A stretch of 64,000 bases of DNA from Streptomyces platensis (GTDB lineage: Bacteria; Actinomycetota; Actinomycetes; Streptomycetales; Streptomycetaceae). A model generated the notes under the pieces. That model worked only from the letters and a program-made list of their open reading frames with translations. It made no database searches and was not told the origin of the DNA. Location of the stretch: positions 1,612,001 through 1,676,000 of the forward strand of contig NZ_CP023691.1 of assembly GCF_008704855.1 (NCBI RefSeq), in the 5' to 3' direction. The position numbers were made by a program, and so were the translations under genes. How positions within the stretch are numbered: position 1 is the first letter of the stretch; each line of letters begins with the position of its first letter. Below, one piece after another: positions 43,457-56,597 of the stretch.

Positions 43457-44500
43457 TCACGCCCCGTCGGGGTCCGCCCGGTCCAGTGCCGGGCGCGGCC
43501 CCGGGCCGGTCTCCAGCAGCAGATGGTCGGCGGCCGCGGTGTCCGTGACCAGGCTCGTCACCAGCCCGGAGCGCAGCACCGCACCGATCGCGGCGGCCTT
43601 GCGCCGGCCGCCCGCGATGGCGACGACCTCCGGGATCCGGCGCAGCCGGTCCGCCTCGACGGTGATGCACCGCTCGCCGAGGTCCCGGCCGATCCGCCGC
43701 CCCTCGGCATCGAAGAGGTGCGCCGACATCTCGGCGGCGGCACCCAGCGAGGCGTAGTGCTCCCGCTCCTGGTCCGTCAACATGTCGTAGACGGTCGAGA
43801 CGCCCGGCTCCCAGGAGCCGATGGAGACACAGGCGACGGTGACCTTGTCGAAGTAGTCGAAGGCGCGGGCGATGCCGGTCTGGCGGCGCAGCGCCTCGGC
43901 CGTCGCCGAGTCGGGCAGCAGCATCGGCGCGTAGATCGGGTGCGCCTCGCCCCCGGCGACATCGGCCGCGCGGCGGACCGCCTCGACGGAGCCGCGGTCA
44001 GCGGTCCCCGCGTCGTAGACACCGGTCAACTGCACGACGGTGCACGGCGGGAGGCGGTGCAGCGCGGCGGCCATGTGAATGGTCGAGCGGCCCCAGGCCA
44101 GCCCCAGCACATCGCCCTCGGCGACCAGCTCGCCCAGCAGGTCGGCCGCGACCTCGCCGAGGTTCTCCGGGTCGGCGGCGTCCTCGGGCGGGGTCTGGCC
44201 GCCGAAGGCGGGGGGAGCGTCGGCGGGCGACTCGACGACCACCGCGTGCCGCAGGCCGTAGCGGGCCCGCAGGGCGTCGGAGCGTTCGGCGTCCAGCTCG
44301 GAGGGCACCCGGATCTCGATGCGTACGAGATCACGCTCCAGCGCCGTCTCCAGCACCCGCGCGACCTTGAACCGGCTGACGCCGAATTCCTCCGCGATCT
44401 GAATCTTCGACTTGCCCTCAAGATAGAAACGGCGGGCCATGGCCGCGGCCTGCACCAGCTCGGCAGGGCCCATTCCGGACTGTGGGCGGCTGGCTACCAC
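43457..44500 (-). CDS. SorC/DeoR-type sugar-binding transcriptional regulator
   Basis: The 347-residue protein has an N-terminal HTH (AAMARRFYLEGKSKIQIAEE and FGVSRFKVARVLETAL, about residues 17-60) and a C-terminal SorC sugar-phosphate-binding domain with LGLAWGRSTIHMA and VAIAGGRRKAAAIGA. It should respond to a phosphorylated sugar and control carbohydrate genes. I chose the GTG at 44500 with GGGGAG six bases upstream; the ATG at 44542 would add 14 residues with a poor site. rpe lies beyond a 190-base gap downstream of its promoter side, and a pentose phosphate ligand is possible. Confidence 0.87.
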   Translation of the reverse strand: MVASRPQSGMGPAELVQAAAMARRFYLEGKSKIQIAEEFGVSRFKVARVLETALERDLVRIEIRVPSELDAERSDALRARYGLRHAVVVESPADAPPAFGGQTPPEDAADPENLGEVAADLLGELVAEGDVLGLAWGRSTIHMAAALHRLPPCTVVQLTGVYDAGTADRGSVEAVRRAADVAGGEAHPIYAPMLLPDSATAEALRRQTGIARAFDYFDKVTVACVSIGSWEPGVSTVYDMLTDQEREHYASLGAAAEMSAHLFDAEGRRIGRDLGERCITVEADRLRRIPEVVAIAGGRRKAAAIGAVLRSGLVTSLVTDTAAADHLLLETGPGPRPALDRADPDGA

Positions 44501-44693
44501 GAAATTCTCCCCTTTTGCGCATCTGATCGAGTCTTTGCTCATCCTTTCAGAAACCCGGCGGCAACGGGGACCATCAGCGCCCCGACCCTCATGAACGCTC
44601 GGTGGCGCCCCACACAAGGGGCGGCGCGGCCGTCTCACGAGGAGATTCCCGTGGCCGGAATGGACCGGGCCGCCCGCGCCCCCGCTCGGGAAT

Positions 44694-45377
44694 TCAGTGC
44701 GCGCAGCCCCAGCCCGCCGCCGCGGTCGCCGTCTCGGCCTTCTCGCGCAGGTCCCGGACCGCCTTCGCCGGATCGTCCGCGCCGTACACCGCGGAGCCCG
44801 CGACGAACACGTCCGCGCCCGCCTCCGCGCACCGCTCGATGGTCGCCGCCGAGACCCCGCCGTCCACCTGAAGCGCCAGCTGAAGGCCGTGCCGGGAGAT
44901 CAGCTCACGGGTGCGGCGGATCTTCGGCAGCATGATGTCCAGGAAGGCCTGGCCGCCGAAGCCGGGCTCCACGGTCATGATCAGCAGCATGTCGAGCTCG
45001 GGCAGCAGATCCTCGTACGGCTCGATCGGCGTGGCCGGCTTCAGCGCCATCGACGCCCGCGCCCCCTTGGCCCGGATCTCCCGCGCCAGCCGCACCGGCG
45101 CGGCCGCCGCCTCCACATGAAAGGTCACGGAACCGGCCCCGGCCTCGATGTACTGCGGCGCCCAGCGGTCCGGGTCCTCGATCATCAGATGCAGATCGAG
45201 CGGGGTGTCCGTCGCCTTGCTCAGCGACTCGACCACCGGCACACCAAGGGTCAGATTGGGCACGAAGTGGTTGTCCATGACGTCGACGTGCAGCCAGTCG
45301 GCGCCCTCCACCGCCTTCGCCTCCTCGGCAAGGCGAGCGAAGTCCGCGGACAGAATGCTGGGGTTGATCAAGGCCAT
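44694..45377 (-). CDS. rpe: Ribulose-phosphate 3-epimerase
   Basis: Rpe interconverts ribulose-5-phosphate and xylulose-5-phosphate in the pentose phosphate pathway. The 227-residue TIM-barrel begins [20 protein letters not shown]; the metal and acid residues appear in [14 protein letters not shown] and [10 protein letters not shown], and [18 protein letters not shown] and LQVDGGVSA are conserved. The start at 45377 is standard. It lies 187 bases after rsmB on the same strand. Confidence 0.97.
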   Translation of the reverse strand: MALINPSILSADFARLAEEAKAVEGADWLHVDVMDNHFVPNLTLGVPVVESLSKATDTPLDLHLMIEDPDRWAPQYIEAGAGSVTFHVEAAAAPVRLAREIRAKGARASMALKPATPIEPYEDLLPELDMLLIMTVEPGFGGQAFLDIMLPKIRRTRELISRHGLQLALQVDGGVSAATIERCAEAGADVFVAGSAVYGADDPAKAVRDLREKAETATAAAGWGCAH

Positions 45378-45564
45378 GCCCCCAGTATGGCGTGCGGTCC
45401 GGGGGACCAGGGAGGGGGGACGGCGGGGCGGCCGTGGACAGCACACTGAGGCAAGACCGACGGCAAACCTCTGCCGACCGACCACACGCCCACGCGCCCT
45501 GATCCCCCGGCGCCCGCTCGCGCCTTCTTCCGGAACAGATGCCGCAAGGGCCACGCGCCCGCTG

Positions 45565-49024
<3,460 letters not shown>

Positions 49025-49149
49025 ACCACCCGCGACACCGGGCGCCTTCGCCCCCACGCCGCTCGCCAACGCCCCGGGACGCCGCCTCGGTCCCGGGGCG
49101 GCGCCATGTCCGGGGCGGGGACGCGCCGACGGCCCGCCCCGGCGGACGC

Positions 49150-51288
49150 TCACCCCAGATCGGGCGGATCGATCCGGACCCGTACCGCCTCTCCCTCCCG
49201 CTTGACCAGCCGGGCCGCTCGGGCGGCCTTGAGCGCGGCGGCGAGGGCCGCGCCCTGGCCGGGGCGGACCCGGACCAGCGCACGCTCCCACTGCTCGCCC
49301 GGCGGCGGGTCGCCCGGGCGGCGCGGGCGAGCGGGGTCCGGCACCGGGAGTGGTACGGGCCCCAACACCTCGGCGCCCGCGGGGAGTTCGGCGGATCTCA
49401 ACAGCTCGGTGACATCGTCGGCGCGGCCGGCCACGGCAGCCATCCGCGACACCGGAGGGAAGCCCAGCTCGGCCCGCTCGGCCAGCTCACGGACCGCATG
49501 GCCGACCGGATCCCAGCGCACCAGCGCCTGCACCGGCCGCAGCGTCGGCTCCGCGATCACCGCGACCGTGCCGCCCGCCGCCTGACCGCGGACCAGCGCG
49601 GCGGCTCCCAGCCAGCGGCGCAGCGCCTCCTCCCCCGCCCGCAGGTCCGGCCGCCCCAGCAGCGCCCAGCCGTCCAGCAGCAGCGCGGCCGCATACCCGT
49701 CGCCCTCGGCCACCGGCTCCGCACCGGGGGTGCTCACCACGAGCGCGGGGGCAGCGGGCACCGTGGCCAGCACATGGTCCCGCCCCGAGGTCCGCACCGG
49801 CACCGCCGGGAACACCCGGCCGAGCTCCTCCGCCGTCCGCCGCGCCCCCACGATCTGGGCCCGCAGCCGCGCGCCGCCGCACTCGGAGCAGTGCCAGTCC
49901 GGCTCCGGGCGGCCGCACCACGCACAGCACAGCTCGCCGGCGTCCTGCGCCTCCAGCGGGCCCGCGCAGGACCGGCAGCGCGCGGGGGTACGGCACCGTT
50001 CGCACGCCAGCCGGGGCGCGTATCCCCGGCGCGGCACCTGGATGAGCACCGGTCCGCGCTGGAGGCCGTCCCGCACCACCTGCCAGGCCATCGACGGCAG
50101 CCGGGCGGCCCGGGCGGCGGCGTCCCGCGCCTCGTCACCGTCGCCGACCGTACGCACCAGGGGCGCCGCGGCCCGCACCTGATCGCGCTCGGCGGTCAGC
50201 GGGCGCGCCCAGCCCGTCTCGACCAGCTGGGCCGCCTCGACCGTGCAGCTGAGCCCGCCCAGCAGAAATCCCGCCCGCTCATGGACCGACCGCTGGATGA
50301 GGACCTCACGGGCATGCGGCTGCGGCGCATGCGGGTCGCTGTGGCTGGCGTCCCCGTCGTCCCAGAGGGCGACCAGGCCCAGGTCGGCGACCGGCGCGAA
50401 CATCGCCGCCCGGGTCCCCACCACGGCGCGCACCGCGCCCCGGCTGACCGCCAGCCAGCGGCGATAGCGCTCCTCGGGCCCGGCGTCGGCGGTCAGCAGC
50501 ACATGCCGGCCCGCGCCGATCAGCTCACCGAGGGCCGCGTCCACCCGCGCCGCGGCCCGCCCGTCCGGCACCACCACCAGCGCACCGCGGCCGCCAGTCA
50601 GCGCCGCGGCCGCCGCCCGCGCCAGCTCCTGTGGCCAGGTCGGCCCGGGCAGCGCCGTCCACACCGCCCGCGGCGCGTCCCCCCGGGTGAGCGCCGCCAG
50701 GAACCCGGCGCCGGCACCGTAGCGCTCCCAACTTCCCGGCTCCGGGGGCGGGTTGGGCGGCAGCGGGGCGGGCGAGGGCTTGGCCTCCGCGCGCGCCCGC
50801 CGGGGCGGCACCGCCAGCTGCACCACATCGGCGAGCGTCCCGGCATAGCGGTCCGCGACCGACCGGCACAGCGCCAGCAGCTCCGGCGTCAGCACCCGCT
50901 CGGACGACAGCACCTGCGCGACCGGGGCGAGCACCCCCCGGTAGTCGCTCTCCGCGACCCGCTCCACGATGAAGCCACTGACCAGCTTGCCGCCCTCGCG
51001 CCGACCACCCTTCTCCCCCGCCCCGAAGCGCACCCGGACCCGGACCCCGGGCTGCGCCTCGTGATCCATCGCCGCCGGGACCGCATAGTCGAAATACCGG
51101 TCGAGGTGCACCAGCCCCTTGTCGACCAGCACCCGCGCCACCGGCAGCTCGGCCGCCAGCTCGGCCCCCCGCCAGGTCCGCGGCTTCGCCCGCTCCGCCT
51201 TGGTCTCCCGCACGGCCTCCCGGATGAGGGCCAACTGCTCGCCCGCATCCGCCGCCCCCGCCTCCGGTCGCCCGTTCTCCCTGCTCAC
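49150..51288 (-). CDS. priA: Primosomal protein N', helicase-motif-less actinobacterial form
   Basis: PriA restarts stalled replication forks. The 712-residue protein has the N-terminal 3'-end-binding domain (VARVLVDKGLVHLDRYFDYA) and two zinc-binding clusters in CERCRTPARCRSC and CCAWCG...HCSEC. The ATPase motifs are degenerate: the Walker A site reads LPGPTWPQELA instead of GxTGSGKT, and the DEAH position reads LWDDGDASHSDPHA. Loss of helicase activity is known for actinobacterial PriA. The GTG at 51288 lies downstream of the metK terminator and fits homologues; the frame stays open to 51384 but into that hairpin. Confidence 0.9.
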   Translation of the reverse strand: MSRENGRPEAGAADAGEQLALIREAVRETKAERAKPRTWRGAELAAELPVARVLVDKGLVHLDRYFDYAVPAAMDHEAQPGVRVRVRFGAGEKGGRREGGKLVSGFIVERVAESDYRGVLAPVAQVLSSERVLTPELLALCRSVADRYAGTLADVVQLAVPPRRARAEAKPSPAPLPPNPPPEPGSWERYGAGAGFLAALTRGDAPRAVWTALPGPTWPQELARAAAAALTGGRGALVVVPDGRAAARVDAALGELIGAGRHVLLTADAGPEERYRRWLAVSRGAVRAVVGTRAAMFAPVADLGLVALWDDGDASHSDPHAPQPHAREVLIQRSVHERAGFLLGGLSCTVEAAQLVETGWARPLTAERDQVRAAAPLVRTVGDGDEARDAAARAARLPSMAWQVVRDGLQRGPVLIQVPRRGYAPRLACERCRTPARCRSCAGPLEAQDAGELCCAWCGRPEPDWHCSECGGARLRAQIVGARRTAEELGRVFPAVPVRTSGRDHVLATVPAAPALVVSTPGAEPVAEGDGYAAALLLDGWALLGRPDLRAGEEALRRWLGAAALVRGQAAGGTVAVIAEPTLRPVQALVRWDPVGHAVRELAERAELGFPPVSRMAAVAGRADDVTELLRSAELPAGAEVLGPVPLPVPDPARPRRPGDPPPGEQWERALVRVRPGQGAALAAALKAARAARLVKREGEAVRVRIDPPDLG

Positions 51289-51342
51289 AGCATCAGTCTT
51301 AGCAGACCGCACGGACAGTGCCCGGCGGGCTGTGGACAGCCG

Positions 51343-51375
51343 ACGGCCCCGGACCGCCGAGCGGTCCGGGGCCGT
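51343..51375 (-). terminator. metK terminator, perfect 15-bp stem
   Basis: ACGGCCCCGGACCGC and GCGGTCCGGGGCCGT enclose a three-base loop, 26 bases after the metK stop. Confidence 0.8.
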
Positions 51376-51400
51376 GGCACTCACACGGGCGCTACGGGAC

Positions 51401-52609
51401 TTACAGCCCCGCGGCCTGCTTCAGCGCCTCCACGCGGTCCGTGCGCTCCCAGGTGAAGTCCTCCAGCTCACGGCCGAAGTGGCCGTAGGCGGCGGTCTCC
51501 GCGTAGATGGGACGGAGCAGGTCGAGGTCGCGGATGATGGCCGCCGGGCGGAGGTCGAAGACCTCGCCGATGGCCTGCTCGATCTTGTCGGTGTCGACCG
51601 TGGCGGTGCCGAAGGTCTCGACGAAGAGACCGACCGGCTCGGCCTTGCCGATCGCGTAGGCGACCTGGACCTCACAGCGGGCCGCGAGGCCGGCCGCGAC
51701 GACGTTCTTGGCGACCCAGCGCATCGCGTAGGCGGCCGAGCGGTCGACCTTGGACGGGTCCTTGCCGGAGAAGGCGCCGCCACCGTGGCGGGCCATGCCG
51801 CCGTAGGTGTCGATGATGATCTTGCGGCCGGTGAGGCCGGCGTCACCCATGGGGCCGCCGATCTCGAAGCGCCCGGTCGGGTTGACCAGCAGACGGTAGC
51901 CCTCGGTGTCCAGCTTGATGCCGTCCTCGACCAGCTGGTTGAGGACGTGCTCGACGACGAACTCGCGAATGTCGGGCGCGAGCAGCGAGTCCAGGTCGAT
52001 GTCGCTGGCGTGCTGCGAGGAAACCACGACGGTGTCGAGGCGGACGGCCTTGTGGCCGTCGTACTCGATGGTGACCTGGGTCTTGCCGTCGGGACGGAGG
52101 TAGGGGATGGTCCCGTTCTTGCGGACCTCGGACAGGCGGCGGGAGAGCCGGTGCGCGAGGTTGATCGGGAGCGGCATCAGCTCCGGCGTCTCGTCGCAGG
52201 CGTAGCCGAACATCAGGCCCTGGTCGCCGGCGCCCTGCTTGTCCAGCTCGTCGTCATCGCCCTCGACGCGGTTCTCGTACGCGGTGTCGACACCCTGGGC
52301 GATGTCCGGGGACTGCGCGCCGATGGACACCGAGACGCCGCAGGAAGCGCCGTCGAAGCCCTTCTTGGACGAGTCGTACCCGATGTCCAGGATCTTGTTG
52401 CGGACGAGGTTGGGGATGTCGGCGTACGCCTTCGTCGTCACCTCGCCGGCCACATGCACCAGGCCGGTGGTGATCAGCGTCTCCACGGCGACCCGGGACG
52501 TCGGGTCTTCCTTGAGGAGAGCGTCGAGGATGGTGTCGCTGATCTGGTCAGCGATCTTGTCGGGGTGTCCCTCGGTGACGGATTCCGAGGTGAAAAGGCG
52601 GCGGGACAC
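51401..52609 (-). CDS. metK: S-adenosylmethionine synthetase
   Basis: MetK makes S-adenosylmethionine from methionine and ATP. The 402-residue protein shows [20 protein letters not shown] with the metal/ATP His near residue 16, [15 protein letters not shown], and the [19 protein letters not shown] loop. It starts with a GTG at 52609. In Streptomyces raised SAM affects differentiation and antibiotic production. A hairpin 47-69 bases upstream may be part of the leader. Confidence 0.97.
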   Translation of the reverse strand: MSRRLFTSESVTEGHPDKIADQISDTILDALLKEDPTSRVAVETLITTGLVHVAGEVTTKAYADIPNLVRNKILDIGYDSSKKGFDGASCGVSVSIGAQSPDIAQGVDTAYENRVEGDDDELDKQGAGDQGLMFGYACDETPELMPLPINLAHRLSRRLSEVRKNGTIPYLRPDGKTQVTIEYDGHKAVRLDTVVVSSQHASDIDLDSLLAPDIREFVVEHVLNQLVEDGIKLDTEGYRLLVNPTGRFEIGGPMGDAGLTGRKIIIDTYGGMARHGGGAFSGKDPSKVDRSAAYAMRWVAKNVVAAGLAARCEVQVAYAIGKAEPVGLFVETFGTATVDTDKIEQAIGEVFDLRPAAIIRDLDLLRPIYAETAAYGHFGRELEDFTWERTDRVEALKQAAGL

Positions 52610-52655
52610 ATCGCTCCCTGGGGTTGCAGCGGCTGCTGGCTGATCATTGGCGGAC

Positions 52656-52678
52656 GGGCCGAGAGCTGCGCTCGGCCC
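52656..52678 (-). promoter_or_regulatory. Perfect hairpin in the metK leader
   Basis: GGGCCGAG and CTCGGCCC flank a seven-base loop. I compared the region with known SAM riboswitches and saw no match, so it may be a stability or attenuation hairpin. Confidence 0.4.
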
Positions 52679-52861
52679 GATCCACTCGCCAGTTTATCGG
52701 TCGGATGCGGCGTTCGGGCACACGGTCTCGATTTATGGACCCCCCGTGACCTGGGACACCGCGGCTTACGCTAGGACGATCACCTTGAGAATCTGCCGGG
52801 TCAAGGGGACATGCCCGATTTTGCAGGGCTGACGGAGTGATTCCGGGGCCGCTTCAGCGCT

Positions 52862-54097
52862 TCAGCGGCGAGTCTCGGCCAGGCGGGGTGCGACCAGGTC
52901 CCAGACCGTGTCGGCCAGGGATTCTTTGGGCCCGTACGGCACCGGGGTTTCGGTTCCGTCGGCCGCGAGGATCACCGCTTCGTTCTCCGCCGAGCCGAAG
53001 GCCTTGTGCTCGCCGACCTCATTGACGACGAGCAGGTCACAGCCCTTGCGGGCGAGCTTGGCGCGTCCGTTGGCGAGCACGTCGTCGGTCTCCGCGGCGA
53101 AGCCGACTACGAGCTGGCCCGGGTGGGCCCGCTCGGCGGAAAGCTCGGCGAGGATGTCCGGATTTCGCACCAAGGCGATGGGTTCCGGCTCCTGGCCCTC
53201 AACCTTCTTGATCTTGCCGGAGGCGTAGACGGCGGGACGGAAATCGGCGACGGCGGCGGCCATGACCACCGCGTCGGCGTCCGCGGCGGCCTTCACCATC
53301 TCCTCACGGAGCCGGCGGGCCGTACCGACGGGGATCACGTCCACACCGGCCGGATCGGGCAGCTCGGTGTTGCCGGCGACCAGGGTGACCCGGGCGCCGC
53401 GGGCCACCGCCGTACGGGCGAGCGCGTAGCCCTGCTTGCCGGAGGAGCGATTGCCCAGGTAGCGGACGGGATCCAGCGGCTCGCGGGTACCGCCCGCGCT
53501 GATCACGACATGGCGTCCGGCGAGATCCTGCTCGCTCGCTCGCGCACCGCGGGCCAGCACCCGGCGGCAGAACGCGAAGATCTCGGCCGGGTCGGGGAAG
53601 CGGCCCTTGCCGGTGTCGACGCCGGTCAGCCGGCCGACCGCGGGGTCGATCACCAGCGCGCCGCGGCGGCGCAGGGTGGCGACGTTCTCCTGGGTGGCCG
53701 GGTTCTCCCACATCTCGGTGTGCATCGCGGGCGCGAAGATCACCGGACAGCGGGCGGTGAGCAGCGTGTTCGTCAGCAGATCGTCGGCGAGGCCGTGCGC
53801 GGCCTTGGCCAGCATGTCGGCGGTGGCGGGCGCCACCACGACGAGATCGGCGGCCTGGCCGATACGGACGTGCGGGACCTCGTGGACGGACTCCCAGACC
53901 TCGGTGCCCGCCGGGTTGCCGGACAGCGCCGACCAGGTGGCCTCCCCCACGAAGTGCAGCGCCGAAGCGGTCGGCACCACCCGTACGTCGTGCCCGGACT
54001 CGGTCAGCCGCCGCAGCAGTTCGCACGCCTTGTACGCGGCGATCCCGCCGCTGACCCCCAGGACGACCCTGGGCCGCTCCCGCTCCCGCATGTCCAT
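52862..54097 (-). CDS. coaBC: Bifunctional phosphopantothenoylcysteine decarboxylase / phosphopantothenate-cysteine ligase
   Basis: CoaBC carries out two steps of coenzyme A synthesis. The N-terminal flavin decarboxylase (CoaC, about 8-185) shows VLGVSGGIAAYKACELLRRL and the catalytic-site block APAMHTEMWENPATQENVATL. The C-terminal ligase (CoaB, about 195-405) has VVISAGGTREPLDPVRYLGN and the KIKK loop. The length of 411 residues is normal. It lies after rpoZ on the same strand with a terminator between. Confidence 0.96.
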   Translation of the reverse strand: MDMRERERPRVVLGVSGGIAAYKACELLRRLTESGHDVRVVPTASALHFVGEATWSALSGNPAGTEVWESVHEVPHVRIGQAADLVVVAPATADMLAKAAHGLADDLLTNTLLTARCPVIFAPAMHTEMWENPATQENVATLRRRGALVIDPAVGRLTGVDTGKGRFPDPAEIFAFCRRVLARGARASEQDLAGRHVVISAGGTREPLDPVRYLGNRSSGKQGYALARTAVARGARVTLVAGNTELPDPAGVDVIPVGTARRLREEMVKAAADADAVVMAAAVADFRPAVYASGKIKKVEGQEPEPIALVRNPDILAELSAERAHPGQLVVGFAAETDDVLANGRAKLARKGCDLLVVNEVGEHKAFGSAENEAVILAADGTETPVPYGPKESLADTVWDLVAPRLAETRR

Positions 54098-54147
54098 CGC
54101 TTCGCCGCTCCCCGGGCTAGGTCCCTACGTATGCCCCTATGACACAC

Positions 54148-54180
54148 CAAGGGCCCGGCGGATGCTCCGCCGGGCCCTTG
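54148..54180 (-). terminator. Perfect 15-bp terminator after rpoZ
   Basis: CAAGGGCCCGGCGGA and TCCGCCGGGCCCTTG flank TGC. It lies 18 bases after the rpoZ stop and before coaBC. Confidence 0.8.
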
Positions 54181-54197
54181 CTATGTCGCTGTGCTGC

Positions 54198-54470
54198 TTA
54201 CTGGGCGGGGCCCTCGATGGCCTCCGAGGTCAGCAGACCCGCGTTGATCTCACGGAGCGCGATCGAGAGGGGCTTCTCGTGGACGTGCGTGTCCACGAGG
54301 GGGCCGACGTACTCGAGCAGGCCCTCGCCGAGCTGGGAGTAGTACGCGTTGATCTGGCGCGCGCGCTTGGCGGCGTAGATCACCAGGCTGTACTTCGAAT
54401 CGGTGGCCTCGAGAAGCTCATCAATGGGCGGGTTGATGATGCCCTCGGGTGCAGTGATGGAAGAGGACAC
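54198..54470 (-). CDS. rpoZ: RNA polymerase omega subunit
   Basis: The 90-residue omega subunit helps assemble beta' into RNA polymerase. It shows the Streptomyces sequence [20 protein letters not shown] followed by [20 protein letters not shown], which holds the conserved omega core. It is 71 bases downstream of gmk on the same strand, the usual gmk-rpoZ order. Confidence 0.96.
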   Translation of the reverse strand: MSSSITAPEGIINPPIDELLEATDSKYSLVIYAAKRARQINAYYSQLGEGLLEYVGPLVDTHVHEKPLSIALREINAGLLTSEAIEGPAQ

Positions 54471-54541
54471 TCTCTACCTTCCGAAGGGGGATGAAGCGGG
54501 GGTGTTACGCAAAGTCTTGGACGGTCCGGGGAGCTGCGCGG

Positions 54542-55162
54542 TCAGCCGCTGGTGTTCCGGTCCCCGGAGCGATTCAGCATCAAGGCTAGCAGCTCGCGGC
54601 TGACGTCCTCGACGGAGGTGTTGACAAGCGTCACATCGAACTCTTTCTCCGCTGCCAGCTCGACCCTGGCGGCGGCCAGCCGGCGCTCGATGACCTCCGG
54701 CGCCTCGGTGCCCCGTCCGGTGAGCCGGCGGACCAGCTCGTCCCAGCTCGGCGGGGCCAGGAAGACCAGCTCGGCCTCCGCCATGGACGCGCGGACCTGG
54801 CGGGCACCCTGAAGATCGATCTCCAGCAGGACCGGCTCCCCGGCCGCCAGCCGGTCCAGCACCGCCTTGCGGGGGGTGCCGTAGCGGTTGCCGGCGAACT
54901 CGGCCCATTCGAGCAGCTCACCATTGGCGATGAGCTTGTCGAACTCCTCGTCCTCGACGAAGAAGTAATGGATGCCGTGCCGCTCCCCGGGCCGCGGCTT
55001 GCGGGTGGTGGCCGAGACCGAAAGCCAGACCTCGGGGTGGACCTTGCGCATATGCGCGACGACCGTGCTCTTGCCGACCCCGGAGGGGCCGGAGAGCACG
55101 GTCAGCCGCGGCTGTCTGGCCGGGGGCGCGGGGGTCGTCCCCCGGGAGACGTCAGAACTCAT
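54542..55162 (-). CDS. gmk: Guanylate kinase
   Basis: Gmk phosphorylates GMP to GDP. The 206-residue protein has the P-loop [11 protein letters not shown] near residues 23-33, the GMP-binding [19 protein letters not shown], and the lid. The ATG at 55162 gives an 18-residue leader before the conserved core. It lies 38 bases after the integration host factor gene on the same strand. Confidence 0.96.
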   Translation of the reverse strand: MSSDVSRGTTPAPPARQPRLTVLSGPSGVGKSTVVAHMRKVHPEVWLSVSATTRKPRPGERHGIHYFFVEDEEFDKLIANGELLEWAEFAGNRYGTPRKAVLDRLAAGEPVLLEIDLQGARQVRASMAEAELVFLAPPSWDELVRRLTGRGTEAPEVIERRLAAARVELAAEKEFDVTLVNTSVEDVSRELLALMLNRSGDRNTSG

Positions 55163-55200
55163 GCAGCGATTATTCCAGCTTCCCGGTGATGCCGGAAAAT

Positions 55201-55524
55201 TCAGGAAGCGGTGCTGCCGAACTCGCGCTCCAGCGACGCGATCTGGTTGGAGCCAAGTCCCCGGACTCGGCGGCTCTCGGAGATACCGAGCCGTTCCATG
55301 ATCTGCTTGGCGCGGACCTTGCCGACGCCCGGCAGGGACTCCAAGAGGGCGGAGACCTTCATCTTGCCGATGACGTCGTTCTCCTGGCCCTGCTTGATGA
55401 CCTCATGGAGGGAAGCACCGGAGTGCTTGAGCCGATTCTTGACCTCGGCGCGCTCCCGGCGAGCCGCGGCGGCCTTCTCGAGCGCGGCTGCGCGCTGTTC
55501 AGGGGTAAGGGGCGGAAGAGCCAC
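55201..55524 (-). CDS. mihF: Actinobacterial integration host factor (sIHF/mIHF)
   Basis: This 107-residue nucleoid-associated protein is the actinobacterial IHF, unrelated in fold to HU/IHF of other bacteria. It shows the long N-terminal helix [33 protein letters not shown], and the helix-two-turns-helix DNA-binding region [19 protein letters not shown]. It bends DNA, influences sporulation and secondary metabolism in Streptomyces, and stimulates phage integration. Upstream lies the pyrF terminator region. Confidence 0.95.
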   Translation of the reverse strand: MALPPLTPEQRAAALEKAAAARRERAEVKNRLKHSGASLHEVIKQGQENDVIGKMKVSALLESLPGVGKVRAKQIMERLGISESRRVRGLGSNQIASLEREFGSTAS

Positions 55525-55679
55525 GCCTACGTCACCTCGGATGTCGAACTGTCGGATACGGACCAGTGTGGAACCTAGTCACCCCACACGTGCGGAGCAA
55601 CGAGCAACGCGCTTACGTGCAGTGCTCTCGACGGAGACTAGCGGCCGAGGGCGCCAGAGTCAGCGAGAACAGACGAAAA

Positions 55680-55707
55680 GTCCTGGTCAGACTCTGCTGA
55701 CCAGGAC
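55680..55707 (-). terminator. Rho-independent terminator after pyrF
   Basis: GTCCTGGTCAG and CTGACCAGGAC form an 11-base perfect stem. On the minus strand it is followed by TTTTCGTCTG, a genuine T-tract, 33 bases after the pyrF stop. It ends the pyrimidine operon. Confidence 0.85.
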
Positions 55708-55739
55708 AATTCGGGACCAAAGTCCCCGTCTTTCGGGTC

Positions 55740-56597
55740 CTAGGTGAGCGCGGTGCGCACTTCGTCGGCGAATCGGTCCGCCGCCGCGCGCAGCGCCGCG
55801 GGGTCCGGACCGTGCCGCAGCACCCCCCGGCTGACGCTCGGGACGACGTTGTGCGCGGCGTTTCCGAAGACCTTCGGCAGGTCGGCGGGCGTGGCGCCCT
55901 GCGCGCCGATGCCGGGGGCGAGCAGCGGACCGTTGATCGCCAGATCGAACGAGGAGAGATCGCCGAGCGTGGCGCCGACGACCGCGCCGAAGGAACCCAG
56001 CGGTTCGGCTCCGGCGTTTTCGGCGGCAAGATGGCCGAGCATCGTCGCCGCGAGGGTGCTGCCGTCCTCGCGCACCGCCCGCTGGACCTCCGCGCCCTCC
56101 GGGTTGGAGGTGAGGGCGAGCACGAAGAGTCCGGCGCCGCTCTCGCGGGCCAGGTCGACGGCCGGCCGGAGCGAGCCGTACCCGAGGTAGGGGGAGACCG
56201 TCAGCGCGTCCGAGAACAGCGGGGAGTCCGGGCGCAGGAAGGTCTCGGCGTAGGCGGCCATGGTGGAGCCGATGTCGCCGCGCTTGGCGTCCATCAGGAC
56301 CAGGGCACCGCGTTCGCGCGCCTCGACGACGGCGGTCTCCAGGACGGCCAGGCCGCGCGAGCCGAAGCGCTCGAAGAACGCGGACTGCGGCTTGAAGACG
56401 GCGACCGTCTCGCCGAGGGCCTCCACGACGGTGCGGGTGAAGCGGGCCAGACCCGCGACATCGTCGTTCAGGCCCCAGTCGGCCAGCAGCGAGGCATGGG
56501 GGTCGATCCCGACGCAGAGCGGGCCGCGCTCGTCCATGGCCTGCCGCAGGCGCGCGCCGAAGGGGGCGGCCGGCGGGTGGGCGGCTTCCCGGGTCAT
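55740..56597 (-). CDS. pyrF: Orotidine-5'-phosphate decarboxylase
   Basis: PyrF makes UMP from OMP, the last step of the pathway. The 285-residue protein is the long actinobacterial/type 2 form with LCVGIDPHASLL near the start, VLMDAKRGDIGSTMAAYAE containing the catalytic Lys/Asp set, and SSFDLAINGPLLAPGIGAQG. The ATG overlaps the pyrD stop by four bases (ATGA). It is the last gene of the pyr block. Confidence 0.96.
   Translation of the reverse strand: MTREAAHPPAAPFGARLRQAMDERGPLCVGIDPHASLLADWGLNDDVAGLARFTRTVVEALGETVAVFKPQSAFFERFGSRGLAVLETAVVEARERGALVLMDAKRGDIGSTMAAYAETFLRPDSPLFSDALTVSPYLGYGSLRPAVDLARESGAGLFVLALTSNPEGAEVQRAVREDGSTLAATMLGHLAAENAGAEPLGSFGAVVGATLGDLSSFDLAINGPLLAPGIGAQGATPADLPKVFGNAAHNVVPSVSRGVLRHGPDPAALRAAADRFADEVRTALT

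Noticed and set aside
52610..52700. SAM riboswitch in the metK leader
   Set aside because: Only one simple hairpin is visible; none of the conserved SAM riboswitch cores or pseudoknot partners was found.
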